Assembly (NCBI RefSeq): GCF_014641455.1
Contig: NZ_BMHT01000013.1
Location: 1 to 40,567 of the forward strand
Origin: Hymenobacter cavernae
GTDB taxonomy: Bacteria; Bacteroidota; Bacteroidia; Cytophagales; Hymenobacteraceae
DNA length: 40,567 nt
Direction: 5' to 3'
Shown here: positions 17,775 to 26,164 of the stretch, in pieces
Numbering within the stretch: the first letter of the stretch is position 1
How the letters are laid out: the number at the start of each line of letters is the position of its first letter
Program-made: the position numbers and the translations under genes
The notes under the pieces: generated by a model
What the model saw: the letters and a program-made list of their open reading frames with translations, nothing else
The model's database searches: none
What the model was told of the DNA's origin: nothing

Positions 17775-18236
17775 TCATAAGAACTTATCACTAGCCTCTA
17801 TTAAACAAAATAGATTAGGATTATTATCCTCAAAAATAATTTTCTCTTCATCAGTTAAGTTGATGAGAATATAATCCTCGTGTGTAATAGTTGCTACAAG
17901 CTCGATGTCATCTTTAATGAAAGAAACGTCCTCTAATGGAAATCCTTTCCATTCTGCCCATTTTTTATCTAATATAAATCTCTTAGTATCTTCGTTCAAA
18001 GCTAATCTGATAACTTTGCCCGAGTTATAAATTTTGGGCGCAATGTTATAAATACCCAAAATACTTTCACGTAAATAATTAATAATGTCAGTAAATTCTT
18101 TGCCTTCGAATAAAATATTAAATAAAATTTCATTCGAATTATCTAAAGCGTACATCAATATACGGCTCCATTTATACTGCTTAAGATGCAAATCATCATT
18201 TGACATATCTTCAAGGTACAAAGACTTATTTACCAT
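17775..18236 (-). CDS. Probable immunity protein for the RHS toxin
   Basis: This encodes 153 residues, rich in Asp and Glu, with no signal peptide and no family I recognise. The ATG at 18236 lies inside the end of the RHS gene: ATGGTAAATAA includes the RHS stop, an 11-base overlap that ensures coupled translation. An internal ATG (MSNDD, residue 11) is an alternative. The AT-rich composition matches the toxin tip and differs from the surrounding GC-rich genes, so the tip and this gene probably moved in together. Position directly after a polymorphic toxin, small size and acidity are the usual hallmarks of cognate immunity genes. The inhibitory role is inferred. Confidence 0.72.
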   Translation of the reverse strand: MVNKSLYLEDMSNDDLHLKQYKWSRILMYALDNSNEILFNILFEGKEFTDIINYLRESILGIYNIAPKIYNSGKVIRLALNEDTKRFILDKKWAEWKGFPLEDVSFIKDDIELVATITHEDYILINLTDEEKIIFEDNNPNLFCLIEASDKFL

Positions 18237-21200
18237 ATCTGAAAGGCAATTTAGGGTTATTTGAAAGATATTTCCATTTTTTGGGATTGTGAATGATATG
18301 CAATTTATTAAAATTAGTATGAGAAGCTCTTATTGCGCCAGAAGCACCACGACCTTTGATTGCACTTATTGCATGAGTATGTGATTGTACTCTAAGCGCT
18401 GGTTTTTCTGTCATAAATCCTCCTTCAATTATTCTAAAACCTGTAGCATTCTTAGCAAAACGGCCTGCTAAATTACCTCCTTTACTCAGAAATATACTCT
18501 CCCCAAGCTTCTCAGTTCCATACCCTACCGCATAACCAACTTCTTCGGCATTCATGTTTGGCAGGTTGGTTAATGCATCTACTGCAATACCAGATAACGA
18601 CTTCATTAATTGAAGTTTTTCTGAAGGTGTAGCAATTGTTATCAGAGCAGCACTGTGCAGGCCATTACCTAGTTGATTCCAGCTGTGGTCCTCCCCCCAA
18701 GGTGTTAAACCAGCTAAGAAGTGTCCAGTGTCTTTAGCGCCACTCCAAGCACCTTCATTAAACCCTACTGCATATTCTCCAGCAGCCCTCTCTAAGTTAT
18801 TGAACAGTGAAACGGTCCGTGAAGCTAATTTTCTGAACGAATAGCCGGTCACATTGGCTCCCTTCGCTAACCCTGCTGATGAAATAGCATCTATAGGTCC
18901 TGGCCCCGACCATCCGCCATCAGAGTCAGTTCCTGATACGGGATTATTGCCCATACCTACAAAGGGCGAGTCAAACTGGCCTTCCGGGTCCGTGCTCAAC
19001 CAACGCCCAATTCTAGCATCATACAGGCGCAATTCAAAGCTCTCATAGCCGGTTTCTTCATCTTTCTCGGCAAACTGGCCTTGGTAGCCATGCCGGTAGC
19101 GCTTGGTGCCGACTACGTAGTTGAGCCCGGTGAGCGGTGAACCGTAGGCATATTGGTGCTGCTCCTGCACAATCAATCCGCCGGTTTGCTCATAACGCAC
19201 GTCATCAAAGCTCACTTGCGTGCCGGCCCGTAAACCGCTGCTGAGTTCCAGGCGACCCGCTTCTGGCGCCCGGAACCCGAGTACCACCTGCTGCCAGTCT
19301 GTGCCCGTCATCTCCTGGTCCCCTTCCGCTTTCAGGTTATCATCCTTGTCGTAGAAACGATAGTGCAGGTAAGCCGTGAGGCCGCCCGCAACTGCGGCTG
19401 CCAACGCGTTTTGTTGGTCACGAGACTTGAACAAGCCCGTAATCCCCACCCCTATTGCCACGCGGCGCAACACCTGACTGAAGCTTGTTTGCGATGTAGT
19501 AGTAGTAGTAGCTTCCCGCACGGGCTGCGTGGCCCCCAGGCTGCTGCCGGCCACGGCAAAGGCAGCCATCTGGGGAGCCGCGTTGGGCGTCGAAGCGGCG
19601 TAGCCTTTCACCATCGCCGAGAAGGTGATGGTGTCGCCTTTTTCCACCGTCAGCTGCTTGGCTGGTCCCGGAGTCATTCCCTCGACGGCAGTCACATACC
19701 TGCCTGCCCACGCGTCAGTATCGTACACTCGCGGGGAGGATAGATTCTGGAACTGTTCGTCATCGGCGCTCAGCTGCGTTTGTTCCATGGAGGCCGTATA
19801 GGTCGTCGTGGTTGGCCGGTGAAAGATCACGCGGGCATTACCGAGTTGATCATTCAGTTCGTAGCGGGCATCCAGCGTACCATCGTCCACGCGGGTGAGG
19901 GTGCCCACCCGACCCGAGCCATACAACGGCACTTCCGTGCGTTGCACAGCACTACTGGGCATCTGTTCATAGGTACTGAGTTCGTTACCGGCGAGGTCGC
20001 GTACGTAGTAGGTCGTCTTCGTCAGCGCAAAGGAGGTATTGTAGCTGGCTTTGCTAGCGCGGAAGCCCCGGTCATCGTAGGTGTAGGTCACCATAGGTTG
20101 GGTATGTCCGGCGTCACGGTACACCCCCGTGACCTTCCCCGTTACATCGTAGGTGAGATAACGCTGGCCCTGCTCGTCGCGCTGGCGGATCATCTGCCCG
20201 GTAGCATCGTACTCGTAGTCGAGCACGGCCGTACCAGATTGATTCTGCACTTGGCCAAGCTTGTTCGTACCTTCCACGTACTTGTAGGAGAAGTCATCCG
20301 TAATCCAGACGCCATCTCGGCGCGTGAGGCTCATCAGGTTACCATTCAGGTCATAGCTCAGGTTCTTCTCAGAATAAGCTTGGTTATCGGCGGGCTGGAA
20401 CTGGTTTGTACCGCGCAGCAGTTTGCCGTAGTCAGAGGCTTTTAGCTGGCCTAGTTCGTCGTACGTGAAAGCGGTTAGGTGCCGGTCCGCACTAGCCGCG
20501 GTGCGCCAGGCGGCATCCCGTACGGTACCATCATAGCGCACGGGGCGGTTGCCATCCAGGATAGGCGTTATAACCGGAATACTGGTACTGTGGTAGTCCG
20601 CCGTAAAGTAGTCCAGCGACAGACTAAAGAGGTCTTTAGCAATCCCGTTGACCTTCGGACTGTCCTGACCGGGGTCATATTTCCCGGACAAATGGTTGAT
20701 GTTCTTGAGCCAGCCCTGCACGGTGTAGGTGTAATCGACTCCTTGCAGGCGGTCGGCCAGTTCCACGCGTTTCAAGGAACCATGCAGGTAGTACACGTAG
20801 CGGGCCTGTAGCGTACGTTCCACCCCATCAGGGCTTGTGTAGACGCGGCTCAGGCGCCGATCCGCATCGTACTGGTAGTGGTGATAGAACGCATCCGGCT
20901 GGTCCTTTTGGTAGGCCACCTCCAGCACATTACCGGTGAAGTCGTACTGGTAGTCAACGGTCTTGGTGCCGATAGCAGGAGTTTGCTGCAGCAGCCACAC
21001 GAGGCGGCCCAGTTCGTCGTAGCTGTACCAGCTCGTCGCCGCTGGCGCGGCCGTGCGACTGGTACTTGTCGTTGTCTTGGCCACCGCCCCCAGCACAAAC
21101 TCCTGGGTGCGGCTGGTCGCCGTAGCAGGTAGATCATCCACCGGCAGATCATACCATACGCGGTTTACCTGACTGCATCGCGCGTCATCGAGTCCTCCAC

Positions 21201-24200
21201 TGGCGGTGCGTTCTTCCAGCACCGCGCTTTGCAGCACGCTGTTCGTAGCGGGTGTAGTGGTGTAATGATTTTCGAAGACGAGACCTGGTCCGGATCCGTT
21301 TGCGTCCGTGCTGTACTCGCCGGACTCTACCACGCGCCCGAGCGCATCGTAGTTGGAGTAGGAGAACTTGTTTTCTTTCTGCTGCCGGGCACTCTGGGAG
21401 AAACGCAGGTTGCCGTCACGGCGGTACACGTACTCGGTTTTGCCCTCGTCCGGGTTTGCGGTCCAGAGCAGGTTACCCGCTGTATTGTACGCGTTGCGGG
21501 TGACAAACTGTAGCTCGCCCGAGCCAGTGGGCGTACCCGGAGTAGTCGCCTCTACTTGTTGTACCAACGTTACGTCATCAAAGTAGAGCCACTCACCCGT
21601 GGCGGTCTCGGCCTTGGAGTGAAAGCCAACTTCACATTGCCCATTGCTGACTGGGATATCGCGTAGCTCAATCAAGTTCCAGGCGCCCCCTTCTGCGCCG
21701 GGCGTCTGCTTGATCACATGCCGCTGTACTGAGCCACCATTGTTCTGCGCGAGCATTTCCGCTACGGTCTGCCCCCCTTTGCTTTTCACCCAGGCCCGCA
21801 GGGTATAACGACCATTCGCGAGTCCTGTAACCGTTTGATACGTATATACTTCATAGGGCTGAGGACCATAATGGGTCCCGTGTAACGTGCCTGCGGCCGC
21901 GTTGGGGAAGCTTTCGGTGTAATCCTGGTACTGATCGCCTTGGCTCTGCCAGTTGGTTAAGTCATTCTCGAAGCTGGCATTGGCGAGCAGGTTCGGATTC
22001 ACCGGCTGTTGCGCGGCTTGCCGCTGGAAGCTTACGTCGTCGAAGTAGAGCGCCTGCTCGCTGCCAGCCAGCGAGTGAACGCTAATCTTACACCGGCCGG
22101 ACGTCACCGGGATGTTGACCAGTTCTACCAGCACCCAAGGATCTTCGTAGGCGCCCCCATTAGCGGGGATAGGAGTGCGCATGCCGACCCCGCTCACGCC
22201 GTAGTCCTCGGCCAGCAGTTCCGTGACCAATTGCCCCCCTTGGTTTTTCGTCCACGCCCGGAAGGTGTACAAGCCGTCAGGCAAGCCGGTAATCGTCTGC
22301 GCGGTGTAGATCTCGTAGGGTTCGTTGCGGTAGTGGGTGCCGTGATAGTCGCCCTCGTGTGCGGGTGGCCAGCCCTCGGCATAGCTGGAATTAGTATGTA
22401 AGGAATTAGGCACCTCAACTGCCCAGTTAGTAGGCGTCTGCGAATTGGGTACCAGCTCCTCAAAGCTGGGATTGAGTACCCAGTTTTTCTGCAGGTCGGG
22501 TCCGTCGGTGCCTGCCGCCGTGCGGGCCAAGTTCACCCCTTTGGGGGCGATGGAGGCAATGAGCCGGCCCGCATCATCGTAGTAGGAGTAGCTGAAGTGG
22601 CCGTAGTGGGCGACGTAGCTAAACTGCTGGCTGCCGCTCACGGATTGTACCCGGTAAAAGCCCTGCTCGAGCAAAGGGGAGACCGTCGCCGTACTGCTAA
22701 TGCTGGTCACCTGCGTTTCCACATTGGTGAGCAGGTTACGCACCCGTACTTCCCCGGCGCCGGTAAAGGACAGCGTCGCGCCACCCGCCGGAATATGAAT
22801 GTCCTGGTAGCTGGGCAGTTCTTCTCTCGGATCGGCCGCGTTGATACTTGCCCGCAGGGTGAGGCCCGGGTACTCATTTCCGCTCAGGCACGTGGCGAGC
22901 ACCTGGCCTTCCTTGTTGGCAAAGGAAATAGCTTCGCGCCCGTCGGCGTTGATGCTCACGGATTTCAGTCCCTGGTGGGCCAGAGTACCCGTACTCGTGC
23001 TGCCGGTAATAAATTGGGGACGCAGGCTCAGGTAATGGTCGAGCTCATTGAGTAGAGGTACTTCCCGGCCGCGGCTTTCGTGGCCGGAGCCCATTCCTAG
23101 CTCCTCGCCTGGGCCGGCCGCCCGCCGGGTACCACCGAGTGGCCCTTCGTAGGGTTCCGTCAGGCTGTAAGGATGGTAGGTTAAGGCGGTATAAGGTTCA
23201 AGCGTATTCTGCTCGCCGTAGTAATAGCCCAACGAGCCAAGCGTGCCTTGGTCGCCTATCGCATCAGGAGCGGTTGTGAGACCCCGGTCTTCAAAGTTCG
23301 TGGGGCCGTAATCCTCCGTGCCGTTGGTGGTAGCAAAGTGCTCCTTGTAGTTAAATGCTTGGTTGTTGATGGGCGCTACCAGCGTATTGAGCACCGGCTG
23401 CCCGCCCGAGCTGTAAATAGTCTGGCTGGCCAGCACGTGCTGGTTGGTTAAGTTCCTGACCTGTCCTTGAGTTGGCCGGCCCAGCGCGTCCATGAACTGC
23501 TTGCTCTCCCCGATGAGGTGCTCCTGCCCGTCGTAGGTGCGTTCCAGCGTCCAGTTGCGGTCTAAGTCGTCACTGGGGTCTGAAGGGGCCATTGCCACGG
23601 AGTTGATCTCCACCCGGTACGTTTTAGAATACAGGGTAAGTCCTGTGACGCGGGTGTTGGTCGCCTGGCAACGGTAGCGACCTTCTTGCAGGGCAGTAGG
23701 ATCCGCTAAGGTGTACGTGGCCGTGGTCGCCTCATTGATGTTTTGCCAACTGCCTCCTTGTTGATACTGCCATTGATACTGCGTGTAGGTACCGCCGAGA
23801 TTACTGGCGAGCAGGAGCGGCGTTCCGGTTGTAGCAGCTACTACTACTTCCTCGCTTGACAAGGTCTGGGGCAGGTAGGTCAAGATGGACACTACCGGTG
23901 CTCCTGGTGCGGAGAAGTTCGGCTCGAGTGCCGTAAAGTCTAGGGCGTTGTATTCAATGTAGATCCGGGCTGGTTTGTAAGCGGTTTGGCTCCAATCCGG
24001 TAGCCCGGAGAGTTTGTTGTTGTTTACGTACAGGTAGCGCAAACTCGGCATTTGACCAAAGGACTCCGGTATGCTGCCTGTCAGCTGGTTGCCAGATAAG
24101 CGGATATAAATCACCTGCCCCATTTGACTCAACTCTGGGGGGATCGTTCCCGTTAGTTGGTTCTCAAATAAGTAGAAGTACTGCATGCTGCTCATTTGCC

Positions 24201-24948
24201 CAAGCTTCGCCGGGATGGAGCCGCTGAGTTGATTGTTGTTTAAGGACAGGTTGGTCAGTTCATGCAAGTCTCCTAGTTCCGGTGGAATAGAGCCGCTGAG
24301 TTGATTGAATTGTACGTCAAAGGCATATAAATGCGAGAGCCCGCCTAGCTCAGCCGGAATAGGTCCCGACAGCTGATTGAAGCTAGCGACCAAGTAGTAG
24401 AGTTGTGGCAATTGCCCGAGTTCGGCTGGAAGTTCCCCTGATAGCTGATTGCTACTAAGAACCAGATGTTGCAGGATCGATAATTGACCAAAGGAACGCG
24501 GGATGTTGCCTTCTAGTTGATTGTCATGCAGGTACAAATACTGTAGGTTACTCAGTTGCCCAATACTCGCGGGCATCTCCCCCGCGAGTTGGTTGTTGTT
24601 GAGGCGCAGATCCTGCAGCCCACTCAACAAGCCTAAGCTGACAGGCAGCGAGCCGGTCAGGTGATTATAGGGTAATAGGATGGCGCGAATGTCATAGCCC
24701 TGATTCGCATTCCCGGTGACGAACACACCATGCCAGTTCGCAGCATCAGCGATGCTTTCTAAACGAAACCAGTTGGTGTGATTGGACCACCCATTTCCGT
24801 TGGTAGCCGTGTAGAACTCATGCAGCACCTGTAGCTCCGTTGCATCGGGTACTAGACCTTCACTACTTTGCGCATAGCTGGTCCAACTATACGTACTGGC
24901 AAGAATAAATAGGACAAAGCGGAGGATTCGCCACCGATGGAGAAGCAT
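18226..24948 (-). CDS. LRR-DUF6443-RHS polymorphic toxin with variable C-terminus
   Basis: This encodes 2240 residues. A signal peptide (FVLFILASTYSWTSYAQ) is followed by about ten plant-like 24-residue leucine-rich repeats (about 86-330; consensus NQLSGxIPxELGxLxxLxxL). Next come an Ig-like segment (about 365-450), a DUF6443-like region with 'NWTLERTYDGQ' (about 461-600) and two jelly-roll-like modules (about 815-980 and 985-1130), each with NPSFE/NASFE and YFDDV motifs. YD repeats run to about 1925, ending in the RHS core (YDARIGRWLSTDPEGQF, about 1975-1995). The last roughly 235 residues are a unique tip ending HNPKKWKYLSNNPKLPFRYGK or so, with several His and Lys. The DNA becomes AT-rich exactly there. 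RHS shells encapsulate and release C-terminal toxins; the tip's activity is not recognised. The overlapping downstream gene is its likely immunity. Confidence 0.85.
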   Translation of the reverse strand: MLLHRWRILRFVLFILASTYSWTSYAQSSEGLVPDATELQVLHEFYTATNGNGWSNHTNWFRLESIADAANWHGVFVTGNANQGYDIRAILLPYNHLTGSLPVSLGLLSGLQDLRLNNNQLAGEMPASIGQLSNLQYLYLHDNQLEGNIPRSFGQLSILQHLVLSSNQLSGELPAELGQLPQLYYLVASFNQLSGPIPAELGGLSHLYAFDVQFNQLSGSIPPELGDLHELTNLSLNNNQLSGSIPAKLGQMSSMQYFYLFENQLTGTIPPELSQMGQVIYIRLSGNQLTGSIPESFGQMPSLRYLYVNNNKLSGLPDWSQTAYKPARIYIEYNALDFTALEPNFSAPGAPVVSILTYLPQTLSSEEVVVAATTGTPLLLASNLGGTYTQYQWQYQQGGSWQNINEATTATYTLADPTALQEGRYRCQATNTRVTGLTLYSKTYRVEINSVAMAPSDPSDDLDRNWTLERTYDGQEHLIGESKQFMDALGRPTQGQVRNLTNQHVLASQTIYSSGGQPVLNTLVAPINNQAFNYKEHFATTNGTEDYGPTNFEDRGLTTAPDAIGDQGTLGSLGYYYGEQNTLEPYTALTYHPYSLTEPYEGPLGGTRRAAGPGEELGMGSGHESRGREVPLLNELDHYLSLRPQFITGSTSTGTLAHQGLKSVSINADGREAISFANKEGQVLATCLSGNEYPGLTLRASINAADPREELPSYQDIHIPAGGATLSFTGAGEVRVRNLLTNVETQVTSISSTATVSPLLEQGFYRVQSVSGSQQFSYVAHYGHFSYSYYDDAGRLIASIAPKGVNLARTAAGTDGPDLQKNWVLNPSFEELVPNSQTPTNWAVEVPNSLHTNSSYAEGWPPAHEGDYHGTHYRNEPYEIYTAQTITGLPDGLYTFRAWTKNQGGQLVTELLAEDYGVSGVGMRTPIPANGGAYEDPWVLVELVNIPVTSGRCKISVHSLAGSEQALYFDDVSFQRQAAQQPVNPNLLANASFENDLTNWQSQGDQYQDYTESFPNAAAGTLHGTHYGPQPYEVYTYQTVTGLANGRYTLRAWVKSKGGQTVAEMLAQNNGGSVQRHVIKQTPGAEGGAWNLIELRDIPVSNGQCEVGFHSKAETATGEWLYFDDVTLVQQVEATTPGTPTGSGELQFVTRNAYNTAGNLLWTANPDEGKTEYVYRRDGNLRFSQSARQQKENKFSYSNYDALGRVVESGEYSTDANGSGPGLVFENHYTTTPATNSVLQSAVLEERTASGGLDDARCSQVNRVWYDLPVDDLPATATSRTQEFVLGAVAKTTTSTSRTAAPAATSWYSYDELGRLVWLLQQTPAIGTKTVDYQYDFTGNVLEVAYQKDQPDAFYHHYQYDADRRLSRVYTSPDGVERTLQARYVYYLHGSLKRVELADRLQGVDYTYTVQGWLKNINHLSGKYDPGQDSPKVNGIAKDLFSLSLDYFTADYHSTSIPVITPILDGNRPVRYDGTVRDAAWRTAASADRHLTAFTYDELGQLKASDYGKLLRGTNQFQPADNQAYSEKNLSYDLNGNLMSLTRRDGVWITDDFSYKYVEGTNKLGQVQNQSGTAVLDYEYDATGQMIRQRDEQGQRYLTYDVTGKVTGVYRDAGHTQPMVTYTYDDRGFRASKASYNTSFALTKTTYYVRDLAGNELSTYEQMPSSAVQRTEVPLYGSGRVGTLTRVDDGTLDARYELNDQLGNARVIFHRPTTTTYTASMEQTQLSADDEQFQNLSSPRVYDTDAWAGRYVTAVEGMTPGPAKQLTVEKGDTITFSAMVKGYAASTPNAAPQMAAFAVAGSSLGATQPVREATTTTTSQTSFSQVLRRVAIGVGITGLFKSRDQQNALAAAVAGGLTAYLHYRFYDKDDNLKAEGDQEMTGTDWQQVVLGFRAPEAGRLELSSGLRAGTQVSFDDVRYEQTGGLIVQEQHQYAYGSPLTGLNYVVGTKRYRHGYQGQFAEKDEETGYESFELRLYDARIGRWLSTDPEGQFDSPFVGMGNNPVSGTDSDGGWSGPGPIDAISSAGLAKGANVTGYSFRKLASRTVSLFNNLERAAGEYAVGFNEGAWSGAKDTGHFLAGLTPWGEDHSWNQLGNGLHSAALITIATPSEKLQLMKSLSGIAVDALTNLPNMNAEEVGYAVGYGTEKLGESIFLSKGGNLAGRFAKNATGFRIIEGGFMTEKPALRVQSHTHAISAIKGRGASGAIRASHTNFNKLHIIHNPKKWKYLSNNPKLPFRYGK

Positions 24949-25524
24949 TGTTCTAGCAATAGAGGTGTAGGATACTGGCGAGGCGAGAGGTAAGCAAAGG
25001 GTATGCGCGCAAGCCAGCTACTTGGTACCAGTTGAAGTGAGCAGCAGCGGAATAAGGCACATTAGCGGGGTGTCCCAAATGCAACGAACTACTCAGAGAA
25101 GGATGAGAATGCGTTAGCAGGCATCCTCCATAGTGGTATGCCTGTGTATCGCCCGTTTATAGCGGAAAGGCTGCGTTTGCCATAAGGCAGTAACAAGAGA
25201 TAATGGGTATCATAACAGGCTATCAGACGAACGAACAAGACACAAAGCATTGCTAGGTGACGTCTTAGACGCAACCGAACAAGTAATCCAGTGGCCTTGA
25301 GAAGGCCGGAACGTGCAATAGGTAGCGGCTGGTAGTAGAGCGGGAATAAAGTGGACGTATGAGACCAGCGACTCAGATCCGACATCAAAGTAACTAAATT
25401 TATTCATATATTATATATTTAATATATTTAAGTCTCTGTCTATGACCACAATATTTTTACAGAAGATTAAATTATCTTCTTTTTAGTGGGTACATACAAG
25501 AAACACCAGGGTGCATCCAACTAT

Positions 25525-25662
25525 TTATAGCTGCTTTTTGTGGAGTAAGCAATAGTACTTCGGATCACAATCCGGTACTTCACAGCCCGCTAAATACACC
25601 TTACCGTGCTTGACTTGGGCTAAGAGCCGCTTCCCCAGCAGACTATAGATGATCGAAATCAG
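25525..25662 (-). pseudogene. Short C-terminal gene fragment, family unknown
   Basis: Reading right to left, an open stretch gives GKRLLAQVKHGKVYLAGC and then EVPDCDPKYYCLLHKKQL before TAA. The cysteine-rich tail looks like a real protein end. However, the frame has a stop just upstream and no ATG start, so it is either a broken gene or uses a weak start. The family is not recognised. Confidence 0.3.
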
Positions 25663-25769
25663 TTAATCCGTATACCTTGCTACACAAGCCAGGGACTTTC
25701 CCGCTTGGTACTGTAATAGCGACAGGATCCCGGAAAGGTTAGAGTCAGGTCGGTGAACGTGGCTTGTGT

Positions 25770-25986
25770 TACCGTAAGCCTTTGCTTCGGTAACCGATCT
25801 ACTTGACTTCGAGTTGATAGTGTCCAACAGGAACAGCGAGCAAGCGAAAGCGGTCTGCCATATTCGTTGTGGCTCCATCACCACTATGCTATCGTGTTTG
25901 AGCAGGATCGTGGTACCGACAAAGCTGTGGAGTCGTGTGACTAGCCACTGCTGGCCCTTGACCTGGTGCACGTAAGGACCAGACAA
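25770..25986 (-). pseudogene. Decayed carboxypeptidase-regulatory-like domain (TonB-receptor-type)
   Basis: One frame gives FVGTTILLKHDSIVV. After a shift, the next frame gives GATTNMADRFRLLAVPVG and HYQLEVK, then a stop codon, then IGYRSKGLR. Together these match the pattern of CarboxypepD_reg domains (gatVllkgts..attdadGrFrL..vpvGxYxLev..iGYrsk), which sit at the N-terminus of TonB-dependent receptors and similar outer-membrane proteins. One frameshift and at least one stop mark it as a relic. Confidence 0.5.
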
Positions 25987-26164
25987 GCCCCGCGAGCAGA
26001 AACCGATTTATGTAAGAAGTGAGGTAACAAGGTAGATAAGTAATAGGCGGAGATTTCCCTCACTTGCAGTAAGAGAAAGATAGTTGCTTTTTTCAAAGGT
26101 CTATGAATTAGATAAAAGCTAGAAACAGGCTAATATATCATCATACCCGGATCTTGGGATTCTT

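Noticed and set aside
24402..24414. Extra GCAATTGC copy near 24407
   Set aside because: It falls in the coding sequence of the LRR region and is isolated, so probably chance.
25089..25388. Minus-strand 99-codon frame upstream of the RHS gene
   Set aside because: Low-complexity Leu/Arg composition and no recognised features; another frame overlaps it equally well.
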